The notes: generated by a model not told the origin, from the letters alone. Positions 1-7,401 are shown, counted from the first letter of the stretch. The stretch: DNA of 8,293 nt from Candidatus Rifleibacteriota bacterium (GCA_017526725.1 JAFXRA010000087.1:1-8293), one strand, 5' to 3'. Numbers and translations: made by a program.

Positions 1-36
1 AACAATTAGAACAACTAGAACTTTGTAAAATTCAAT

Positions 37-137
37 TTCCCACGGGCAAAGTTAGTTGCCGTCTCACGGATTGCGTCAGCAATCGTCTCACAGAGGCTTT
101 AGCCTTGTCTCACTTACTATGCCAAGCTTCGCTTGGC
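37..137. repeat. Array of small hairpins separated by GTCTCAC heptamers
   Basis: Plus-strand heptamers stand at 61-67, 85-91 and 107-113 (all GTCTCAC), with a degenerate TTCCCAC at 37-43; the starts are 24, 24 and 22 bp apart. Each gap is filled by a different perfect hairpin: GGCAA/TTGCC (45-60), GATTGC/GCAATC (69-84) and AGGC/GCCT (94-105). A longer one, GCCAAGC/GCTTGGC (121-137), follows the last heptamer. Stem sequences differ while pairing is kept. The array sits in the 3' untranslated region of the operon mRNA, about 30-130 bases past the ribF stop. No T-run follows any stem on the minus strand, so it does not look like an ordinary intrinsic terminator. It may be a dispersed intergenic repeat or an RNA processing or stability element; the function is unknown. 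Confidence 0.7.
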
Positions 138-170
138 TCTACGCTCTATCGCTCTGTTGCTCTCGGCTCT
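136..170. repeat. Five GCTCT pentamers at 7-8 bp spacing
   Basis: GCTCT (AGAGC in the mRNA) occurs at 136-140, 143-147, 151-155, 159-163 and 166-170, that is at steps of 7, 8, 8 and 7 bp. The copy nearest the gene overlaps the ribF TAG stop, and the far copy overlaps the arm of the 121-137 hairpin. The mean step of 7.5 bp is not a multiple of three, so it is not a degenerate coding repeat. Confidence 0.6.
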
Positions 171-1089
171 AAATAATTTCCATCATCGACTGGCGGTCTT
201 TTTCAATCTGAGCAATTAATGCCCCCATATTGGGGAATTTGATTTCAGGGCGCATAGATTTTAAAAATTTTACTCTGATTTCTTTGCCGTAAAGGTCACC
301 AGTAAAATTGCAAAGATGGGCTTCTAAAAGATGGGTGTTTTTGTTAAAAGTAGGGCGGTAGCCAATGTTTACAATAGAAGGATATGTACCAACTGTCGTA
401 TCGACATAACAAGCATAAACGCCATTGGGCGGCAGACATTTTTCACAGTTTTCAAGCAGAAGATTTGCTGTAGGGAAGCCCATTCCAGTAGCTCTGTGGT
501 CACCGTGTACAACTTTTCCTGAAAAAGATAATTTTCTGCCTAAAAGATTATTTGCTAGCGGAATATCACCATTTCTGACAATTTGTCTGATTGATGAGCT
601 AGAGATGAGCAGATTGTTTTCGTCTTTTACAGGATCAATAATATGACATTCTCGGTTGTACAAACTTAATTCATTTTTTAGAATTTCAGAATTACCTGAT
701 TTATTGGCTCCATAACAGAAATTGAAGCCAACAAAAACAGCTTGGGCCTTTAATCTGTTTATTAGTATTTCCTTTACAAATGCTTCTTTGGTTAGACCTG
801 CGAAGTCCTTAGTAAAAGGAACGTAGCTAACTATTTCCGGCCCAATTTCAGATAAAAGTTCAAATTTTTCTTTAGGAGTAGTTAGATAACCATCAAAATC
901 TTGATTTAAAACCTGTTTCGGAGATTTATCGAATGTAAAAATAATAGAAGGCAAATTTTTTGTTTTTGCATAGGTCAGCATTTTGCCTATTAATTCCATA
1001 TGCCCGATGTGTACCCCGTCGAAAAAACCTAGTGCTACAACGGTAGAATCAAAATTGATATTATCTGAAAGAATATTAATAGGTTTCAT
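169..1089 (-). CDS. ribF: Bifunctional riboflavin kinase / FAD synthetase RibF
   Basis: Phosphorylates riboflavin to FMN and adenylates FMN to FAD. The N-terminal nucleotidyltransferase half (about 1-180) shows GFFDGVHIGH (21-30), VGFNFCYG (120-127) and ISSSSIR (162-168). The C-terminal flavokinase half (about 182-306) shows MGFPTANL (203-210), VNIGYRPTF (240-248) and LEAHL with the likely catalytic Glu256. Both halves look intact and the 306-residue length is normal. ATG at 1089 lies inside the end of truB (14 bp overlap); no good Shine-Dalgarno is visible, so coupling to truB is likely. The TAG stop at 171-169 overlaps the first AGAGC unit of the downstream repeat. It is the last gene of the block in this window; rpsO, a frequent next neighbour, is not present. 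Confidence 0.97.
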   Translation of the reverse strand: MKPINILSDNINFDSTVVALGFFDGVHIGHMELIGKMLTYAKTKNLPSIIFTFDKSPKQVLNQDFDGYLTTPKEKFELLSEIGPEIVSYVPFTKDFAGLTKEAFVKEILINRLKAQAVFVGFNFCYGANKSGNSEILKNELSLYNRECHIIDPVKDENNLLISSSSIRQIVRNGDIPLANNLLGRKLSFSGKVVHGDHRATGMGFPTANLLLENCEKCLPPNGVYACYVDTTVGTYPSIVNIGYRPTFNKNTHLLEAHLCNFTGDLYGKEIRVKFLKSMRPEIKFPNMGALIAQIEKDRQSMMEII

Positions 1090-2029
1090 CTTTGTGGAAA
1101 ACTCTCATTGGGAAAAGTTTTAAATCTTTATTGTCTTCCTTGTTAACTTTATTGGAAGAATAAATAGCTATTAATTCCTGGTCAGGTGAAAAAATCTGGA
1201 ATAATTCAGAGGTTTCATCGTTGGTTGTTTCTATTTTCAATATGTCTTTTCTAGTTATTCCCTGACCATTATTTATTTTAAACAAGGTTTCTTCTTTGAC
1301 TGTTATCTTTGGAAAAGAGAGCACATCAGAAAACTTTGTGAAAGCAGGGTTTTCTTCAAATGAAATACCTTTCTCGATTTTCCAATATGGAAAAGCCTGA
1401 GAAAAATCCCATTTCCCGACTCTTTCTCTTAACAGATAAGATAAATATGCGCCGCAACCCAATTCCTGCCCTATATCATGGACTACTGAACGAATGTATG
1501 TACCTCGTGAGCAATGTACACGAATCAAAAGATTGTGAACCTCATTTTCAGTGTAATCTTTTAGCAGTCTTATTGATGTAACATCTACAGGTCGTCCGGT
1601 TAAATTTACTTGTTCACCAGCTCTTGCCATAGCGTAGGCCTTTTTACCCTCTACTTTTATAGCAGAAAAAACAGGTGGAACCTGATCGTATTTACCGACA
1701 AATTTGTTGATAGCCTCATTTAATGCATCTTGAGAATAAAGAGTAGAACCTTCGAAGACAGAAGTTACATTACCGGTGGCATCGTAACTGTCAGTTGTTT
1801 TACCAAGAGTTAGTCTAGCCAAATAGGTTTTGTCTAGATGTACAGGCGGTATGAAATTAATAAGCTTCAAGGCTTTTCCGAAAAATACTAATAATACACC
1901 CTGAGCCATTGGATCCAACGTTCCTGCATGACCGCATTTCTTGATTTTGTACACACGTCTGATTTTGTTTATTACATCGTGTGAAGTGATGCCTTTTGGC
2001 TTATAAACAACTAAGCAGCCGTCAATCAT
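1076..2029 (-). CDS. truB: tRNA pseudouridine(55) synthase TruB
   Basis: Isomerises uridine 55 in the T-loop of elongator tRNAs to pseudouridine and also acts as a tRNA folding chaperone. The catalytic aspartate is D39 in GHAGTLDPMAQGVL (33-46). Other family blocks are KTYLARLTLGKTTDSYDATG (67-86), VPPVFSAIKVEGKKAY (117-132) and HCSRGTYIRSVVHDIG (172-187). The C-terminal part (about 245-317) fits the small PUA-like domain of bacterial TruB but is weakly conserved. A minor oddity is GVLLVFFGKALKL where most relatives have GVLPV, a proline-to-leucine change just after the catalytic loop. Length (317) is normal. ATG at 2029 follows the nrnA TAA with no gap; a GAGG lies 11 bases upstream. The end overlaps ribF by 14 bp. 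Confidence 0.97.
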   Translation of the reverse strand: MIDGCLVVYKPKGITSHDVINKIRRVYKIKKCGHAGTLDPMAQGVLLVFFGKALKLINFIPPVHLDKTYLARLTLGKTTDSYDATGNVTSVFEGSTLYSQDALNEAINKFVGKYDQVPPVFSAIKVEGKKAYAMARAGEQVNLTGRPVDVTSIRLLKDYTENEVHNLLIRVHCSRGTYIRSVVHDIGQELGCGAYLSYLLRERVGKWDFSQAFPYWKIEKGISFEENPAFTKFSDVLSFPKITVKEETLFKINNGQGITRKDILKIETTNDETSELFQIFSPDQELIAIYSSNKVNKEDNKDLKLFPMRVFHKDETY

Positions 2030-3040
2030 TTATTTTTTAGCCTCAAATTCTTTAATAGCATCAATACAAGCATCTGTAATCTTGGATTTAACTTCTTCCA
2101 TATTGCCTGGAAGAGTAACACCAGCAGCAAGAATATGACCGCCGCCTTGGAATTTATTGGCAATTGCCATTACATCAATATTACCGGAAGAGCGCAGACT
2201 TACTTTTACACGGTTGTCTGGATTTTCCTTAAAAAGGACAGCAATTTCTATTCCATTAATACAGCTTAAATTACGAATTGCACCGTCTGCATCAACTTCG
2301 GAAGCACCGTATTTTGCGAAGTCTTCAAGCTTCAGCCAGCTTGATACTATTTTGCCGTTATAATCCGGCTTAGTTCTAGCCATTGTCAGACCATGAATTA
2401 CAACGCGGTTAAGACCAGTGTTTTCGTAAACTATTTTATAAATATCATCAACAATCAAGTCTTTGCCGAGAATTTTTGAAATTACTTCATGGGCTCTAGC
2501 AGTGGAATTGTTGTATCTGAAATTGCCTGTATCAGTCATAATACCGACATAAAGTGCTTCGCGGCAAGCTTTTGAAAGTGGAACGCCTGTTTTTTCCAGA
2601 ATATTATAAAGAATTTCACAGGTAGAAGAGGCTCTTTCGTCCATCAAATTGATGTCACCTAAGCCGCTTACGTTTATGTGATGGTCTAGGTGAATGGTTG
2701 ATTTTGCTCTTTTGAAAAGGTTTACTCTGTCACCCATTCTGCGGGCTTCGGTTGTTTCCATTAATATAGCCAGGTCAAAATCTACATCATCTGGAAGCTT
2801 GTCGGTACAGATGTCGTAGCCTTCCAACCATGAAAGCTGTTCAGGAACTGGTTCAAAATTAAGAACTACGCAATTTTTACCGACTGATTTACAGTAATGG
2901 TACAATGCCAATTCAGAACCAATTGCATCACCGTCAGCATAAGGGTGGGCTATTGTAAAAATATTCTGCGCTTTATCAAGCTTTTCTAGAATATCATCTA
3001 TTATTTTGTCGTAATCAGAACTAGGCCAGGTTACTTTCAT
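2030..3040 (-). CDS. nrnA: DHH-family oligoribonuclease / pAp phosphatase (NrnA-like)
   Basis: DHH/DHHA1 phosphoesterase of 336 residues. Family members degrade 2-5 nt RNA fragments (nanoRNA) and remove the 3' phosphate of pAp, using manganese in the cytoplasm. Visible motifs are HPYADGDAIGS (32-42; usually PDGD, here ADGD), LDHH (118-121), MTDTGNFRY (168-176) and the substrate-binding GGGHILAAG (299-307) in the C-terminal DHHA1 domain. At motif II, where the family usually has a metal-binding aspartate in a VDT- or LDC-like segment, this protein reads LMETTEARRMG, so the position appears to be Glu95. ATG at 3040 is preceded by AAGGAC eight to nine bases upstream, inside the end of rbfA, which it overlaps by 20 bp. 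Its TAA directly abuts the truB ATG. Family assignment is firm; activity on nanoRNA versus pAp is inferred. Confidence 0.93.
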   Translation of the reverse strand: MKVTWPSSDYDKIIDDILEKLDKAQNIFTIAHPYADGDAIGSELALYHYCKSVGKNCVVLNFEPVPEQLSWLEGYDICTDKLPDDVDFDLAILMETTEARRMGDRVNLFKRAKSTIHLDHHINVSGLGDINLMDERASSTCEILYNILEKTGVPLSKACREALYVGIMTDTGNFRYNNSTARAHEVISKILGKDLIVDDIYKIVYENTGLNRVVIHGLTMARTKPDYNGKIVSSWLKLEDFAKYGASEVDADGAIRNLSCINGIEIAVLFKENPDNRVKVSLRSSGNIDVMAIANKFQGGGHILAAGVTLPGNMEEVKSKITDACIDAIKEFEAKK

Positions 3041-3431
3041 TTGTGCTGTCCTTGGGTTGAATTGAAGCTTCTGTTTCTGCCATAGATTTGTCAGAATTTT
3101 CTATTGACCTTAGAAGTTCAAGAATATGGTCGCCGTGTTTGATAGAAGAATCATAAAAGAAAGCTAATTCCGGGATTACTCTGGTAGTGAGAACTTTGCG
3201 AAGTTCTTTGCGGATAAGAGCTTTTGCTGAATCCAAGCCTTTTTGAACATCTTCAGGCTTCTGACCTTCTTCCAAGAAACTGTATCTGACTTTTGCAAAA
3301 CTGAAATCATGGCTGACTTCAACGTCAACAATATGTACCCCGCGAACTCTAGGGTCTTGAACTCTTCTATTAATAATATTAGAAAGTTCATGTAAAAGCA
3401 CTGATGAAACTTTTTCCTGTCTTCTGTTCAT
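3021..3431 (-). CDS. rbfA: 30S ribosome-binding factor RbfA
   Basis: Single-KH-domain factor that binds the 30S subunit near helix 1 of 16S rRNA during late maturation and cold adaptation. The 136-residue product opens with NRRQEKVSSVLLHELSNII and carries the family blocks INRRVQDPRV (20-29) and VIPELAFFYDSSIKHGDHILELL. I chose the ATG at 3431 over an in-frame TTG at 3443 because it makes the classic ATGA overlap with the ylxP stop, starts at the conserved MNRRQEK, and has a GGGA about six bases upstream. The Ala-x-Gly kink motif normal to RbfA reads A69-K70-A71. After about residue 113 the tail is hydrophilic and probably disordered. The 3' end overlaps nrnA by 20 bp. Confidence 0.95.
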   Translation of the reverse strand: MNRRQEKVSSVLLHELSNIINRRVQDPRVRGVHIVDVEVSHDFSFAKVRYSFLEEGQKPEDVQKGLDSAKALIRKELRKVLTTRVIPELAFFYDSSIKHGDHILELLRSIENSDKSMAETEASIQPKDSTNESNLA

Positions 3432-3712
3432 ACGTAATCCCAATAAGTATCTATTATCTCTGATTCTGAGTAATCTGCTATTAAAGCGTCTATTTTGGCG
3501 GCCACTTTTTCCAGATAAACTTTGTCGTTAGCTACTACGGAAACTCCTATTGTACCACGGTTCCAATCGTCATTATTGTCTACTTCTGCGATAGAAGCAT
3601 TAAATTTAGATCTTACGCGGTCTTTCATGCTTCGCAATATCTGACGCTTTTCCTTGAGGCTGTTAGCCTCAGGGAAAGACATTTCAAAAGTTCCTATAGC
3701 AACTATCATCAT
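3428..3712 (-). CDS. ylxP: DUF503 family protein YlxP
   Basis: Small protein of the DUF503 family, 94 residues, the usual size. Visible family features are the SLKEKRQILRSMKDRVRSKF segment (18-37), NASIAEVDNND (38-48) and GTIGVSVVANDK (53-64). The family forms a small ferredoxin-like alpha/beta fold; its molecular role is not well established, but its fixed place between infB and rbfA suggests a role in ribosome assembly or translation. Two ATG codons stand in tandem at 3712 and 3709, and either could be used. I see no Shine-Dalgarno sequence in the 15 bases after the infB stop, so expression may depend on ribosomes finishing infB. Its TGA overlaps the rbfA ATG (ATGA, 3431-3428). Confidence 0.92.
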   Translation of the reverse strand: MMIVAIGTFEMSFPEANSLKEKRQILRSMKDRVRSKFNASIAEVDNNDDWNRGTIGVSVVANDKVYLEKVAAKIDALIADYSESEIIDTYWDYV

Positions 3713-3727
3713 AGGCTGTCAGGAATG

Positions 3728-6310
3728 TCAGATTTCTCTTTCTATTTCTTTCATTCTATAGAATTCAAGAACGTCGTTTTCTTTAACGTCATTGTAGTTT
3801 TCTACGCAAAGACCGCATTCATAGCCTTCTTTAACTTCCTTGACGTCATCTTTAAAACGTTTAAGCGATGCAAGCTTGCCTTCGTAGATTTCAATATTGT
3901 CTCTGAAAACACGAACCAGACACTGACGGCTTACAACACCGCTGATTACATAGCTTCCGCAAATTGTGCCAACTCCGGAAACTTTGTAAACCTTGCGGAC
4001 TTCGGCTTTACCGATATTTTCTTCCTGATATTCAGGATCATAAAGACCTTTAAGAGCCAATTTAACAGCGTCAATAGCGTCGTAAATAATTCTGAATATC
4101 TGAATATCTACGCCTTCCTGCTTAGCTGCTTCATCAACGCCGGTCATAGTTCTTACGTGGAAGCCAATGATGATTGCGTTGCTGGCAGAAGCAAGATTTA
4201 CGTCTGCTTCTGTGATACCGCCAACAGCAGTGTGAATGACGTTAACCTTAACTTCATCTGTGCTCAAGCGTTCTAATGCGTCTTTTAAAGCACCGCAGGA
4301 ACCCTGAACGTCTGCTTTGATGATGATGTTAAGTTCTTTGGCAGCGCCTTCAGTAACCTTTTTAAACAAATCTGCAAGCTTAATGTGATTTTCACGAGAA
4401 AGTCTTTCTTCGCGTTCGCGTTTCATGCGCAGTTCGCCAACGTAGCGGGCGAATTTTGCGCTTTCAACAACAGCCATCTTGTCACCAACTTTTGGAACTT
4501 CATTTAAACCAAGAACCATAACTGGTGAAGCTGGACCAGCATCCTTTACACGTGCGCCAGCATCGTTAATCAATGCTTTTACACGGCCGTAAGAGGTGCC
4601 GCATATAATGTCGTTGCCAAGCTGAACACGACCGTTCTGGATAAGAACTGTTGCCATCGGGCCCATACCCTTATCTAGTCTGGCTTCAATGATTGTTCCA
4701 AAACCAGCTTTATTTGGATTAGCTTTCAATTCAAGCATTTCAGCCTGTAAAAGAATCATTTCAAGCAAATCCTGAACGCCTTGACCTGTTTTCGCAGAAA
4801 TCGGAATCATTGTGGTTTGTCCGCCCCAATCGTCTGCAACAAGGTTCTGCTGCATAAGTTGCTGTTTAACTTTATCAATGCTTGATTCTGGTTTATCAAT
4901 CTTGTTAATTGCAACAATTATAGGAACATTGGCAGCCTGAGCATGGTGAATAGCTTCAATGGTCTGAGGCTGAACACCGTCGTCTGCTGCAACGATGAGA
5001 ATGACTATATCTGTTACAAGAGCACCCTGAGCACGCATAGCAGTAAAAGCTTCGTGACCTGGGGTATCAATAAATGTGATAGTTCCGTTGGGCAGTTTTA
5101 CCTGATAAGCACCAATGTGCTGGGTAATTCCGCCTGCTTCCCCAGCGGCTACATGAGTTTTTCTTATGTAGTCGATTAATGAAGTCTTGCCGTGGTCAAC
5201 GTGACCCATGACAGTGACTACTGGCGGTCTGACACGCAAATCTTTTGCATCATCCGGAGTATCTTCGATTTCAAAAACTGTTTCGGAGAAGACTATTTCT
5301 TTCCCGTATTCAGCACCAATCAACTGAATATGGTCTTCTTCAAGACGCTGATTCAAACTAGCAACAACACCAAGTTCAAAAAGCTTCTTAATTATGGCAA
5401 TAGCGTCTATTTCCAAATATTTTGCCAGCTGGCTAACGGTTACATCTCTTGGAACCATTAACTTTGGCAAAGAATCATCTTCATTTTCAACCTGCTGGTT
5501 TTTGCTTCCTTCCAGCAAGGCTTCAGTTTGACGTTCCTGTTCACGCATTTCCGCTTGCACTTTCTTTGAGAAATGTGCACGCTTATTCTTGTTTTTATCG
5601 TGTTTCTTTTTGTTAGAAAACTGATTTTCTTTTTTAGGAGCAGTTTTGATGATGGTAATCTGTTTATTTACTTCTATTTCGTCATCATCATCGTCTTCAA
5701 TATGAATCTTGGGACCAAGTCTCTTTTTATCCAGTCTGCGGTCATTCAAACGCTGCTCATTCTGGCGTTCATTCTGACGACTTGAGGGTTCGTAATCGTC
5801 ATAGTCCCTGTCTCTTCTGTTTTTATCTCTGCTTTTATCAAATTTTCTGCCGGAATCTCTGCTAGATTCGCCATAATATGGCTGAGGCTGCATTTCCTGA
5901 TTCTGGTTGTTGTTTTTCTTAAAATTCTGCTTTTGGTTATTCTGCTGGAAATTATTGTTTTTATTGCGGTTCTGATTCTGATTGCTCTGCTGATTCTGAT
6001 TATTTTGGTTGTTCTGATTTGCAACAGTCTGCTTGTTTTCCGGTTTTGGGGGAACAGGCTTCTGCTGTTGCTGTTGTTGCTGCTTGGGTTGCTGCTGTTG
6101 CTGTTTTGGCTGTTCAGGCTTTTTTACTTCTGGCTTTTCGGCTGGAGCAGATTTTGCAGCAAGATGCTTTTCTATTTTAGCAACTATTTCGTCAGACAAA
6201 CCTGCAAGAGCATTTGTACTGCCGGTGTATCCGATGTTAGTCAAAACATCGTTCATCTGTTTTGAACTAAGATTAAATTTTTTTCTAGCTTCGTGTATTC
6301 TTATACCCAT
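3728..6310 (-). CDS. infB: Translation initiation factor IF-2
   Basis: GTPase that places initiator fMet-tRNA on the 30S subunit and promotes 50S joining. The 860-residue protein has an N-terminal IF2N-like helical module (1-50), a long low-complexity linker (about 51-284), a second IF2N module (about 286-335), then the G domain with G1 GHVDHGKT (369-376), G3 DTPGH (415-419) and G4 NKID (469-472), followed by domain II, domain III and the C-terminal tRNA-binding domain with EGYECGLCVENYNDVKENDV near the end. All GTP-binding motifs are intact. The linker is odd: residues 70-140 are about two-thirds Gln or Asn, then an Arg/Asp-rich part (150-200), an acidic patch EDDDDDE (205-211) and a lysine-rich part. 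ATG at 6310 has a strong GGAGG six bases upstream; an out-of-frame ATG four bases further upstream is too close to that site to compete well. The stop is TGA, 15 bases before ylxP. Confidence 0.98.
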   Translation of the reverse strand: MGIRIHEARKKFNLSSKQMNDVLTNIGYTGSTNALAGLSDEIVAKIEKHLAAKSAPAEKPEVKKPEQPKQQQQQPKQQQQQQQKPVPPKPENKQTVANQNNQNNQNQQSNQNQNRNKNNNFQQNNQKQNFKKNNNQNQEMQPQPYYGESSRDSGRKFDKSRDKNRRDRDYDDYEPSSRQNERQNEQRLNDRRLDKKRLGPKIHIEDDDDDEIEVNKQITIIKTAPKKENQFSNKKKHDKNKNKRAHFSKKVQAEMREQERQTEALLEGSKNQQVENEDDSLPKLMVPRDVTVSQLAKYLEIDAIAIIKKLFELGVVASLNQRLEEDHIQLIGAEYGKEIVFSETVFEIEDTPDDAKDLRVRPPVVTVMGHVDHGKTSLIDYIRKTHVAAGEAGGITQHIGAYQVKLPNGTITFIDTPGHEAFTAMRAQGALVTDIVILIVAADDGVQPQTIEAIHHAQAANVPIIVAINKIDKPESSIDKVKQQLMQQNLVADDWGGQTTMIPISAKTGQGVQDLLEMILLQAEMLELKANPNKAGFGTIIEARLDKGMGPMATVLIQNGRVQLGNDIICGTSYGRVKALINDAGARVKDAGPASPVMVLGLNEVPKVGDKMAVVESAKFARYVGELRMKREREERLSRENHIKLADLFKKVTEGAAKELNIIIKADVQGSCGALKDALERLSTDEVKVNVIHTAVGGITEADVNLASASNAIIIGFHVRTMTGVDEAAKQEGVDIQIFRIIYDAIDAVKLALKGLYDPEYQEENIGKAEVRKVYKVSGVGTICGSYVISGVVSRQCLVRVFRDNIEIYEGKLASLKRFKDDVKEVKEGYECGLCVENYNDVKENDVLEFYRMKEIEREI

Positions 6311-6325
6311 GCATGACCTCCGGCA

Positions 6326-7399
6326 TTATTCATTTTCAGATTTCTCTGCATTCATACGTTCAATGTCTTCTTCAGTCTTAATATCAATCTTGATGCCTGT
6401 AAGTTTGGTAGCAAGCTTAACATTCTGACCTTCTTTACCTATTGCCAGAGAAAGCTGGTTTTTGGTTACTATTGCCAAGGCATTGCGCTTATCATCAGAA
6501 ACTTTAACAGAAACAACCTTTGCTGGGCTCAAAGCATTGGTTACGTATTCCACAGGATTTTCGCTGTATCTAACGATATCAATCTTTTCACCATTGAGTT
6601 CGTCTACAACACCGCGGATACGGCTTCCCTTAAGTCCAACACAGGCTCCGACCGGGTCTACTTTGTTGTCGTTGGTAGAAACAGAAATCTTAACTCTTAA
6701 GCCCGGTTCACGAGATGAAGACTTGATTTCAACTATTCCATCAGAGATTTCTGGAACAGTCTGTTTAAATAGCATTTCAACAAATTTTGGATCGCTTCTG
6801 GAAAGAATAATCTGCGGACCTTTGTTTGTCGGTTTAACATCAGATATATATGCTCTTATGCGGTCACCAACTCTGAACATTTCGCCAGGAATCTGGTCTT
6901 TCGGCTGGATAACTGCTTCAGCTTTGTCAAATTCTACATAAACATGTCTGCGTTCAACTCTCTGAACTCTGCCATTAAGAATCTGACCGATCTTGTTTTT
7001 GAATTCACCGTAAATTAAATCACGTTCAGCTTCAACAAGCTTCTGGCTAACAACCTGTTTAACAGTCTGAGCAGAAATGCGTCCGAAATCAGAAGGAGTA
7101 ACGTCTTCTTCGACTATATCGCCAGGCTGAGCATCTGGGTCTAATTCTTTTGCATCTTCAAGTGTCAACTGACAATCTGGATTTTCCAAAACATCACTGT
7201 CTATTACAGTGCTTAAAGATATAACTCTGAATTCACCAGTTGCTTCGTCAAGTCTGACTTCGATGTTTTCGTCTGCATCAGACATCTTTCTATATGCAAC
7301 AACAAGTGCTTCTTTTATAGCTTTAATAAGAACATCCATGGGGATATTCTTTTCACTTGTCAATTCTTTTAAAGCATCAATTAAATTTATATTAGCCAC
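6326..7399 (-). CDS. nusA: Transcription termination/antitermination factor NusA
   Basis: Binds RNA polymerase and nascent RNA and modulates pausing, intrinsic termination and antitermination. Domains in order: N-terminal polymerase-binding domain (1-130), S1 domain (about 134-200, with IPGEMFRVGDRIRAYI at 170-185), KH1 (about 202-277, with VDPVGACVGLKGSR at 247-260) and KH2 (about 280-345, with AIGKEGQNVKLA at 319-330). At 357 residues it is the short Firmicutes form, lacking the two C-terminal acidic repeats of the E. coli protein. The start is GTG at 7399, giving the usual opening MANINLIDALKEL; an AAGGAGG lies in the end of rimP about 11 bases upstream, a slightly long spacing. It starts two bases after the rimP stop. 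No ylxR or ylxQ gene follows: infB begins after 15 bases. Confidence 0.97.
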   Translation of the reverse strand: MANINLIDALKELTSEKNIPMDVLIKAIKEALVVAYRKMSDADENIEVRLDEATGEFRVISLSTVIDSDVLENPDCQLTLEDAKELDPDAQPGDIVEEDVTPSDFGRISAQTVKQVVSQKLVEAERDLIYGEFKNKIGQILNGRVQRVERRHVYVEFDKAEAVIQPKDQIPGEMFRVGDRIRAYISDVKPTNKGPQIILSRSDPKFVEMLFKQTVPEISDGIVEIKSSSREPGLRVKISVSTNDNKVDPVGACVGLKGSRIRGVVDELNGEKIDIVRYSENPVEYVTNALSPAKVVSVKVSDDKRNALAIVTKNQLSLAIGKEGQNVKLATKLTGIKIDIKTEEDIERMNAEKSENE

Positions 7400-7401
7400 T
7401 T

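Noticed and set aside
5..20. Direct repeat of TAGAAC near the left edge
   Set aside because: Only two short copies in A+T-rich DNA at the window edge; not distinguishable from chance.
37..113. CRISPR-like array
   Set aside because: The constant element is only 7 bp and the intervening sequences are 15-17 bp self-complementary hairpins, not unique spacers; no cas genes are present.
45..137. Intrinsic terminator of the operon
   Set aside because: Several stems are present, but none is followed by a run of T on the minus strand, so a standard Rho-independent terminator cannot be called. The true terminator may lie before position 1.
3432..3443. Upstream in-frame TTG start for rbfA
   Set aside because: The ATG at 3431 overlaps the ylxP stop in the typical ATGA manner and begins at the conserved N-terminus; the extra MGLR residues have no family support.
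3725..4276. 183-codon plus-strand open frame opposite infB
   Set aside because: It is antisense to the conserved C-terminal domains of IF2, which fully explain the sequence; the product is Phe/Asn/Val-rich, as expected of a shadow frame.
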